Below, one piece after another: positions 30,989 to 37,032 of a DNA stretch of 37,032 nt. The notes under the pieces were generated by a model, which made no database searches, had not been told where the DNA came from, and saw nothing but the letters and a program-made list of their open reading frames with translations. Both the position numbers and the translations under genes were made by a program. Origin of the DNA: Candidatus Zipacnadia bacterium (lineage in GTDB: Bacteria > Armatimonadota > Zipacnadia > Zipacnadales > UBA5352). The stretch is from positions 1-37,032 of the forward strand of contig JALGSW010000040.1 of the NCBI GenBank assembly GCA_029821635.1, read 5' to 3'. The first letter of the stretch is position 1. Every line of letters starts with the position of its first letter.

Positions 30989-33900
30989 TCACCCCGCCGG
31001 CACCAGCTTCAGCCAATCGAGGTTCAGCCGGTTCGCGACGCAGATCATCCGCAGCTCATGCGCGCCCGGGCCAAGCTCCAGCGTCAGCGGCTCGCCGTCC
31101 GCGCCCGTCACCAGCATCTCCCGCCACTCCTCGGGCGTTGCGCCGAAGCCGCCCGTGTGCTCGAAGCGGAAGACCTGCCATGCGCCGCCGACGGGCTCGC
31201 CGTCGAGCACGATCAGCCGGTCGGCGTAGGGCTCGTGCGTCGAGCCCTTCACCGCCATGTGGTAGCGTCCCGGCGCCGGCGGCTCGATCTCCCAGCTCAG
31301 CCACATCCCCGGCACGATCCACTCACCTACGCCCACGCCGCCGGACAGGAACGCGCGGTGCGAGTAGCGCGTCGGCTGCCCCTGCCCGCTGTCCGCGAAC
31401 GCCTCGGCCTCGATCAGCAGGCCCTCGGGCGTCGCCTCAAGCACGCGCACGACCCTCGGCTCGCCCTCGATCTCGATGCGCTTGATCGCCACCGGTACCG
31501 TCGCGGGCCCGGCCATCCGCGCCTCCAGCGTGTTGCTCTCCTGCAGCCACATGACCTGGCTGTCGGCGCTGAGCGCGCCTCCGTTCAGCGTGACCGCTGC
31601 GCCCGCCGGGGCATTCGCCGAGACGCGGTGCAGGCCCGGGTGTGCGTCGAAGCTCGCGCGCACGAGCACGCCGCCGGTGTACGCGGGTAGAGCCTCCTGC
31701 GTGACCTGCGCTTCGACCCCGTCGATGGTCAGGCCGAAGCGGCCCTCGGCGGCGGGCCGCGCCTCGGGCGTGGTCAGGGAGTGCATGCCCGCGTCCAGTG
31801 AGAGTGTCACGACGCGCGTCTGCGGGTCGACTCGGCAGCGGTCGGCGGTCAGAGGCCGGCCGTCGAGCGTGACGCTGTCGATGCCCTGCGGCACCCAGAG
31901 TGCGACTTCGGTCGTCGTATCAGAGCGGATCTCCGCGCGCACGAAGCGCGTTCCCTCCCAGGCGAGGGTGACGGTCACGGGCTCAGTTGACGTGAAGTAC
32001 TTCGCCTGCGCGCGCCGCACGGAGACCTCGCGGCAGCCGATCGCCAGCATCTGCGAGGCAGCGTCATCGAGATGCACCGCCGCCAGGCGAGCGTCCACGG
32101 TGCTGTCGCCGATCACCAGCGGCTCGTCGCCATCGCGCACGGCCGCGAGCAGACGGCCCAGCTCGGCGCGCACGCCGCCGCCCGTCTCAGGCAGCCCCGA
32201 GCGGAACGTCGGCGGTTGCCCGCCCTCCCGCACCTGCATCAGCGTCACGAAGCGCATGCGCGTGGTCGGCTGGGTGGTCTCGGCGAAGAGGTGCCACTGC
32301 TGCGGCTGGCCGGCGTAGCGGCCCTGCGGCGGGTGGCCGTCCCAGTCGTTGTCCTGCGTGAACCTCAGGCCCTCGGGCGTCGCGAAGGCGATGTCGAGCG
32401 TCGCGTCGCCCCTCGTGATGGTCACGCGCCGCGCGGCCTCGTCGATCTGCATCTCCTCCAGCGCGTGTGCGCACCAGGTGAAGGTGGTCGGCTCAGGCGC
32501 CTCCAGCTCGTCGATGATGGCGAACGCGTCCGGGCGCAGGTAGAGGATGTGCCGCACGAACTTGGTGAGCTTCCCCGCGTAGGCCGCGCTGGCGTCGCCG
32601 ACGGTGTAGCAGCCGACCGGGCTCTCGAAGTAGTCCGTGACCGCGCCCTTCGCGGTGACGTCGAAGATGGGCTGGCCCTCGCCGCCGACGAGGATGGAGT
32701 TGTGCGCCTTCGTATGCCGCGTCCAGTTGCGATCGTGATCGGAGCCGTACCAGTCGTAGTAGCCCGAGTCGATCAGCAGCGGCTCGCCGCGGCCGTAGAT
32801 GACGAAGTGGTTCTGATCCGCGTGACTGTGATTGAACGAGCCGTACCACGAGGACTTGAAGATCAGCATCGTCTCATCCGGGTCGCTCATGTCCGAGTGC
32901 ATGCCGACCCAGCCGATGTCCGGGAGGTAGCGGCTCTGCGGCACGTCTACCGGCGGGCGCGCGGGCAGGTCGTAGTCATACCACCAGTAGCCGTAGACAC
33001 CGCCATCGGGTCCGCCGGGGATCTGATCGGCGTACCACTTGCAGTAGGGATCGCCGAAGCGCGTTGCGAGCATCAGCAGGTTGTTGCGGTCGGTGGTGTT
33101 CGGGCTGCCGAGGTTGCCGTCGCCGAAGTGATGGCGGTCGCAGAAGGGTGGGTGCATCGCGAGCTTGAACCAGCCATCGTTGCGGAAGAACGCCTTGCCG
33201 AACAGATCCAGGCCGGTGGCGGAGGCGAATGCGTCCGCGAACTGGGCGAAGGAGCCCAGGCTCCACTTCCAGTAGGCGGTGCCCTGGCACCAGCCGCCCT
33301 CCTCGCCGCCCCATGGCGGGTAGAGCGCCGGGTAGGTGGCCGCCACGAACTGCAGCCACTCGTCGGCCTGCGCGGAGTCGTGCGCGGTCGCACAGGCGAT
33401 GATGCCGAGGTAGCCCATCGAGGTCCAGCCGTGTGAGTCGAAGGGCCACGCGTAGATCGGCCGGCTGTCCTCGCTGAAGTCGCGGAAGAGGATCGCGCCG
33501 CGCGCCTCGATCATCGCAAGGGCTTGCGCGCGCTCCTGTGCGCTCATCAGGTCGTGGCACCAGTCGTAGACGCACGCGGACTTCCACGCGATGTCGCGGA
33601 AGACCTGATCGTGATTGCGGTAGCCGGTGGTGCCCTCAACGTCCCAGCCGGAGAGCTCGACGAGCCAGTCGGCCGCGCGGCGCCCGTAGCGCTCTTCGCC
33701 CGAGACGAGGTAGCCGAAGCCCAGCTCCCACATTGGCCCGGTGGCGCGTCCGCCGAGCCCGCGCAGCTCGTTCATCCGCGCCATCTGCTCGGCGGTCAGC
33801 GCGCCCTCGCGGCCGCTGAAGTCGTACTCAGGGCCGGGCTCGGTCGGCAGCGGGGCCTGCGCGTGCGCCTCGCAGCGCCGCTGGAACTGCTCCCACCACG

Positions 33901-34891
33901 CGACCCGCTCGTGCAGTCGTGGCGCGCGGAACTCGTCGAGCGTCCGGCGGGTCGCATACACGCGCGGGTGATCGGCCGGCACGCGCGCCAGCAGCTCGGC
34001 CGGAGGCGGCACCGGGAACTCCACCGCATCCGGCGCGATCGTGAACGACGTTGCCTCGGACCACTCCGAGGGCAGGCCGCCGCGCAGGTAGCGGTAGCGC
34101 CACCACCAGCGGGCATCGCGGTCGAGCACCGCCGAGTGGCTGTAGCAGTTGTAGCGCAGCCCGCCGATCAACTGCGCATCGGCGAACTCCGGATCGGTCG
34201 AGAGCTGCAGCTCGTAGGCCTCGGCCCCAGGCTGCGGCGGCCACTGCATGTCAGGCGGGTTCTGCAGCGCCTGCCTCGCGTCCAGCGGCCGGCGAGGCGT
34301 CTGCAGCACCTCGGACCGCGCGATCGCCGCCCGTGGCGCCTCGGCGAGCGGCTCGACCGAGACGTCATCGTAGTAGAGGTCGCCCGTGCCGCGCTGGTAG
34401 AGGATCACTTCGATACGGACCGTCCCCGCCTCAAGGGCCGACCGGCTGCTCGCGAACTCGACCACGTTCTCGACCCACTCGTCCGCCGATGCCTGGGTCG
34501 CGAAGTGCTCCGTCTGATCGGCGTTCTGACCGGCGGCCTCGTAGCGAATGCGGAAGATCGCCGCGCCCGGCTCTCCCGTGCCCTTCGCGAAGAAGCGCAG
34601 GCGGTAGCCGGGGCTGACGGCCGTGGGCGCCGATACCTGCAGGATCGCCGAGCGGTCGCCGTGCTCCGCGGCGCCGGAGATGCGCACGGAACGCGCCCCC
34701 GAGTGCGCCTCCGCATCGCTGATGCCGACGGAGAAGCCCTCACCGTGCTGGGCGAAGTTCCAGTTATCGGGCCTCCCGTCGGCGTTCTCATCCAGCTCGA
34801 AGCCCGGATTGCGCAGTTCGATCGTCTGCGCCTGGCAGAGAGCGCAGGCGAGGAGAGCGGCGGTTGCGACTGTCGGCCAGGGGCGGATCAT
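30989..34891 (-). CDS. Secreted multidomain heparinase II/III-like polysaccharide lyase
   Basis: The 1300-residue protein begins with a signal peptide (ALLACALCQA-QT). Residues about 24-185 form a CBM4/9-like carbohydrate-binding module (LRNPGFELDENADGRPDNW). A DUF4962/Fn3-like segment follows (about 215-305, ELQLSTDPEFADAQ). About 310-650 is an alpha-helical toroid like heparinase II. The heparinase II/III-like beta domain starts near 680 with FNHSHADQNHFVIYG, LLIDSGYYDWYGSD and HTKAHNSILVGG (about 730). A C-terminal module (about 1145-1300, GVGVGEWIVPGMWLSWEIE, LDWLKLVPAG) resembles CBM35/6. It should cleave a uronate-containing polysaccharide by beta-elimination. The substrate (heparin-like, alginate or other) cannot be assigned. 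AGGAGGT precedes the ATG. Confidence 0.85.
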   Translation of the reverse strand: MIRPWPTVATAALLACALCQAQTIELRNPGFELDENADGRPDNWNFAQHGEGFSVGISDAEAHSGARSVRISGAAEHGDRSAILQVSAPTAVSPGYRLRFFAKGTGEPGAAIFRIRYEAAGQNADQTEHFATQASADEWVENVVEFASSRSALEAGTVRIEVILYQRGTGDLYYDDVSVEPLAEAPRAAIARSEVLQTPRRPLDARQALQNPPDMQWPPQPGAEAYELQLSTDPEFADAQLIGGLRYNCYSHSAVLDRDARWWWRYRYLRGGLPSEWSEATSFTIAPDAVEFPVPPPAELLARVPADHPRVYATRRTLDEFRAPRLHERVAWWEQFQRRCEAHAQAPLPTEPGPEYDFSGREGALTAEQMARMNELRGLGGRATGPMWELGFGYLVSGEERYGRRAADWLVELSGWDVEGTTGYRNHDQVFRDIAWKSACVYDWCHDLMSAQERAQALAMIEARGAILFRDFSEDSRPIYAWPFDSHGWTSMGYLGIIACATAHDSAQADEWLQFVAATYPALYPPWGGEEGGWCQGTAYWKWSLGSFAQFADAFASATGLDLFGKAFFRNDGWFKLAMHPPFCDRHHFGDGNLGSPNTTDRNNLLMLATRFGDPYCKWYADQIPGGPDGGVYGYWWYDYDLPARPPVDVPQSRYLPDIGWVGMHSDMSDPDETMLIFKSSWYGSFNHSHADQNHFVIYGRGEPLLIDSGYYDWYGSDHDRNWTRHTKAHNSILVGGEGQPIFDVTAKGAVTDYFESPVGCYTVGDASAAYAGKLTKFVRHILYLRPDAFAIIDELEAPEPTTFTWCAHALEEMQIDEAARRVTITRGDATLDIAFATPEGLRFTQDNDWDGHPPQGRYAGQPQQWHLFAETTQPTTRMRFVTLMQVREGGQPPTFRSGLPETGGGVRAELGRLLAAVRDGDEPLVIGDSTVDARLAAVHLDDAASQMLAIGCREVSVRRAQAKYFTSTEPVTVTLAWEGTRFVRAEIRSDTTTEVALWVPQGIDSVTLDGRPLTADRCRVDPQTRVVTLSLDAGMHSLTTPEARPAAEGRFGLTIDGVEAQVTQEALPAYTGGVLVRASFDAHPGLHRVSANAPAGAAVTLNGGALSADSQVMWLQESNTLEARMAGPATVPVAIKRIEIEGEPRVVRVLEATPEGLLIEAEAFADSGQGQPTRYSHRAFLSGGVGVGEWIVPGMWLSWEIEPPAPGRYHMAVKGSTHEPYADRLIVLDGEPVGGAWQVFRFEHTGGFGATPEEWREMLVTGADGEPLTLELGPGAHELRMICVANRLNLDWLKLVPAG

Positions 34892-35080
34892 CAGCGGGAC
34901 ACCTCCTGCGGCTGTCGCCTGTTTGACGCGCGTTTCGCCGCGGACCGCGCACGCACTTCCTCTGAACTCGAGATCTCGCTTGGTGGCAGGAAGGGCCGCT
35001 GCGTGCGCGCGTCGAAGGACTGCTCGAACGCAGGTGGCCGCTCAGGCCGCCCGGCATCCGGCGCATAGGGAGCATGAGCC
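34892..35080. promoter_or_regulatory. Divergent gap between the lyase and the RHH gene
   Basis: This 189-bp intergenic stretch separates the minus-strand lyase and plus-strand RHH gene and must hold both promoters. No clear -35/-10 pair could be picked. An open minus-strand frame crossing it (to 35082) ends in a TGATG overlap with the lyase start, but it is low-complexity and not accepted as a gene. Confidence 0.3.
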
Positions 35081-35311
35081 ATGGCGAGGAAGTCACGCGG
35101 CGGTGAGAAGGTCACGATCAAGATCCCCCGGCCGCTCTACGAGCGCATCGGGACGATCATCGACGGAGCGGGCTACAACTCGGTCACCGAGTTCGTGGTC
35201 TACGTGCTGCGCGACCTCGTCTCGACGCACACCCTCGCCGAGAGCGAGGAGTACTCCGCGGAGGAGCTTGAGAAGGTCAAGAAGCGCCTCGAGTCGCTGG
35301 GCTACCTCTAG
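35081..35311 (+). CDS. Ribbon-helix-helix (CopG-like) DNA-binding protein
   Basis: The 76-residue protein has a basic N-terminus, then EKVTIKIPRPLYERIGTIIDGAGYNSVTEFVVYVLRDLV. This is the strand-helix-helix RHH fold: the T-I-K-I-P strand contacts DNA, and S-V-T-E-F-V starts the second helix. The C-terminal helix (ESEEYSAEELEKVKKRLESLGYL) is acidic and coiled. It is likely a dimeric repressor or antitoxin-type regulator. No toxin gene is adjacent; its downstream neighbour is the SGNH remnant on the other strand, with overlapping stops. A GGGAG ribosome binding site supports the ATG. Confidence 0.85.
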   Translation: MARKSRGGEKVTIKIPRPLYERIGTIIDGAGYNSVTEFVVYVLRDLVSTHTLAESEEYSAEELEKVKKRLESLGYL

Positions 35312-35484
35312 CCCGCGGCCGTCCACAGCGCGCGTAGTTGCGGCGCAATGCTCTCGGTCCAGAGGCGGTAGCCCTCCTGCGTGAGGTGCAGCCCGTCCGA
35401 GTACAGCTCAGGCCGCGGCAGGCCGTCCGCGTCCAGCATCGGCGCCCAGACCTCGACTAACTCCGCGCCCTCGGCGTATCGTTC
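35308..35484 (-). pseudogene. 3' remnant of an SGNH/GDSL hydrolase
   Basis: Read on the minus strand, 58 codons encode ERYAEGAELVEVWAPMLDADG, then RPELYSDGLHLTQEGYRLW and a final helix. This is the C-terminal block V of SGNH/GDSL esterases, with the D-G-x-H-L catalytic Asp and His. The N-terminal Ser block is missing. An in-frame TGA (35485-35487) sits at the junction, and the creatininase gene continues directly upstream. The creatininase's last residues (NDTPRARS) are simply this remnant read in another frame. A deletion fusing two genes explains it; alternatively, an assembly join. Confidence 0.75.
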
Positions 35485-36209
35485 TCAATCGGCCCCAACG
35501 TCTCGTCCAGCCGCGCGAAGGTCTCGCGGATGTAGGCCACCGAGTGTTCGGTGTGGGCCTGCGCGCCCGCCTCATACGCCTCCGGATCGGCCTTTGACGG
35601 CTCCCCCCATGCCCCGCTCTCGGTGATCGCGCCCATGCCCGCGTAGTCCAGCCACTCCTGGCCGAAGCGCGGCGAATGGTCGGGAGATCGGCCTTTCACC
35701 AGGTCGGGACGGATCGCCAGCATTCCGGCGGTCTCACCGCTGCTGGCGTGGACCTCTCGCGGCATCTTCTCGCGCTCGGACAGCAGCGGCCCGTCCGCGT
35801 GGATGATGCGGATGTCCGGGTAGCGGAAGTTCAGGTCGCGGATCGTGGGCTTCAGGACCCAGTTGCCGCCGTGCGTGGTGAGGATCACGATGCGCCGGAT
35901 GCCGTGGTGGCGCAGGGAGAGCACGATGTCCTCCACCACCAGCGCGAGCGTGGCTGGCCGCAGAGTGATCGTCCCGGCCATGTCCATGTGCTCCTGCGAG
36001 TTCGCGTAGGCGATGGCGGGCAGCAGGTAACAGGGGCCGAGGGCCTGGCCCAGTGCCTCGGCCAGCCGCCGGGCCCGGTCATCCGCGCGGAGCCAGTCGG
36101 TCGCGACCGGCAGGTGCTCCCCATGCTGCTCCAGCGCGCCGACGGGCAGGATCGCGACGGTCGGCTGCGCGTCGGCGATCTCCTTCGAAGTGTTGTAGAC
36201 GTTGACCAT
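35457..36209 (-). CDS. Creatininase-family amidohydrolase
   Basis: The 250-residue protein shows the creatininase family metal site: VGALEQHGEHLPVATD (E27, H29, D38), ILTTHGGN near residue 112 and HASSGETAGM near 155. A GGAGGGG site precedes the ATG by 6 bp. Members hydrolyse cyclic or linear amides (creatinine, mycofactocin precursor, formamido-pyrimidine intermediates), so the substrate is open. The C-terminus overlaps the SGNH remnant; its final eight residues appear acquired from that junction, although the core fold is complete. It is cytoplasmic with no signal peptide. Neighbouring genes give no pathway hint. Confidence 0.88.
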   Translation of the reverse strand: MVNVYNTSKEIADAQPTVAILPVGALEQHGEHLPVATDWLRADDRARRLAEALGQALGPCYLLPAIAYANSQEHMDMAGTITLRPATLALVVEDIVLSLRHHGIRRIVILTTHGGNWVLKPTIRDLNFRYPDIRIIHADGPLLSEREKMPREVHASSGETAGMLAIRPDLVKGRSPDHSPRFGQEWLDYAGMGAITESGAWGEPSKADPEAYEAGAQAHTEHSVAYIRETFARLDETLGPIENDTPRARS

Positions 36210-36371
36210 GCGCGACCCCTCCGATGGGCATGATGATACGGACTGTGCATTTCCATGTGCGACAGGCGCCTCCCTGCTCGCACGAGAAGACCGGCCGCAT
36301 CGTGCAGGGATGATCGCCCCTCAAGCGGAAGCAACACTCAGCGAGGACTTCGCCAGGGAGCGTGACTGCCG

Positions 36372-37032
36372 GTGGATGTCAGCAAGCAGATTGACGTGCT
36401 CATCCGCGCCCGCTACTCGATCATCTACGTGGTCTCGTGGGAGGAGGACCGGGTGGAGCGCACCCTCCACGAGATCGCCGAGAAGCGCGAGAAGAGCATG
36501 TTCATCTGGACCGTGACGCAGGGCATGGTCGAGGTGGGTGGCAGCGGCAGTTCGAAGTCAACGACCGGCGCTATCGAGGCGCTCGATTTCGCGATGGACT
36601 ACCAGGATCCGGCGATCTTCGTCATGCGCGACTTCGACCCGTACCTCGACGACGCGCGCTCCGAGCGCAAGCTTCGCGACGTCGCTCGCGCCTTCCGTTC
36701 CAGTCACAAGACGCTCGTCATCATCTCGCCGGTGCTCACGATCCCCCCGCACACGGAGAAGGACATCACGGTCATCGACTACCCGCTCCCCGACGAGGAG
36801 GCGCTCGCGGCCCTGCTTGAGGGGATCATGGACCAGGTCAGGGGCAACCCGAACATCCAGATCGATCTCGACGAGGAAGGGCGCGAGCTGATCGTGAAGG
36901 CGGCTCTTGGGCTGACCAGCTCTGAGGCCGAAGACGCCTTCGCCAAGGCGATCGTGCTCAACGGTCGCCTCGGCCCCGAGGACATCGAGGTCGTCCTCAG
37001 CGAGAAAGAGCAGATCATCCGCAAGTCCGGCA
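36372..37032 (+). CDS. Ycf46-like AAA-family ATPase, N-terminal part (runs off window)
   Basis: The frame is open from the GTG at 36372 for 220 codons to the window end. It begins DVSKQIDVLIRARYSIIYVVSWEEDRVE, the typical N-terminus of the Ycf46/lidless-then-AAA ATPase family. WTVTQGMVEV, an FVMRDFDPYLDD block and KTLVIISPVLTIPPHTEKDI follow, as in the degenerate N-terminal ATPase half. The catalytic AAA domain with Walker A should lie beyond the edge. An AGGGAG site lies 11 bp before the GTG. Ycf46 proteins occur in cyanobacteria, plastids and various bacteria; the cellular role is poorly understood. The gene is divergent from the creatininase. Confidence 0.82.
   Translation, partial: MDVSKQIDVLIRARYSIIYVVSWEEDRVERTLHEIAEKREKSMFIWTVTQGMVEVGGSGSSKSTTGAIEALDFAMDYQDPAIFVMRDFDPYLDDARSERKLRDVARAFRSSHKTLVIISPVLTIPPHTEKDITVIDYPLPDEEALAALLEGIMDQVRGNPNIQIDLDEEGRELIVKAALGLTSSEAEDAFAKAIVLNGRLGPEDIEVVLSEKEQIIRKSG

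Noticed and set aside
34891-35082. 63-codon minus-strand frame ending in a TGATG overlap with the lyase start
   Set aside because: Pro/Arg/Ser-rich without a fold; the AGGAGGT near its end is better explained as the lyase ribosome binding site.

Overview
The window is about 37 kb of GC-rich bacterial chromosome, roughly two-thirds G+C by eye. It carries core housekeeping genes (argS, rpmB, mtaB, dtd, lipA, an aroF-type DAHP synthase gene) and a diderm envelope-assembly block (tamB, an ECF sigma factor, bamA, skp/ompH, a lipoprotein, lpxD). LpxD together with BamA and TamB implies an outer membrane with lipid A. The accessory genes are a xylose-isomerase-like sugar isomerase, a GHL10-type glycosidase, a heparinase II/III-like lyase, a creatininase and a DUF1385 protein. 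Intergenic palindromic repeats are also present. This mix suggests a free-living, polysaccharide-degrading diderm such as Armatimonadota or a neighbouring phylum, but no rRNA is present and the assignment is inference.

Layout. 1-9.9 kb is mostly minus strand: a sugar isomerase cut by the left edge, a plus-strand secreted metallophosphoesterase, a secreted alpha/beta hydrolase, a lower-GC two-gene module with a Panacea-domain antitoxin (3.4-4.4 kb), a GHL10 protein coupled to argS, a DUF1385 membrane protein, and a HEPN protein overlapping a small partner (9.1-9.9 kb). 10-17 kb is mainly plus strand: rpmB, mtaB, a convergent lipoprotein, dtd, a TPR protein, an MBL-fold hydrolase, a frameshifted DAHP synthase and lipA. 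17-28 kb is the envelope block on the plus strand. 28-31 kb holds three probably co-transcribed genes of unknown function. 31-37 kb holds the large lyase, a ribbon-helix-helix regulator, a remnant of an SGNH hydrolase abutting a creatininase, and the start of a Ycf46-like ATPase that leaves the right edge.

How the genes work together. BamA inserts outer-membrane beta-barrels, Skp chaperones them, TamB is the AsmA-like bridge family, and LpxD makes a lipid A precursor. The ECF sigma factor embedded among them is a plausible envelope regulator. The GHL10 protein, lyase, sugar isomerase, metallophosphoesterase and creatininase look like scattered catabolic functions.

The best candidates for something new are the Panacea module, with an unrecognised partner and a palindrome inside its promoter; the HEPN pair, with a partner that lacks nucleotidyltransferase motifs; a family of intergenic palindromes with interchangeable arms, including a tandem 89-bp duplication next to the lipA promoter; a possible small RNA next to rpmB; and the coiled-coil lipoprotein between skp and lpxD. 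No CRISPR array, transposase, tRNA or rRNA was seen.
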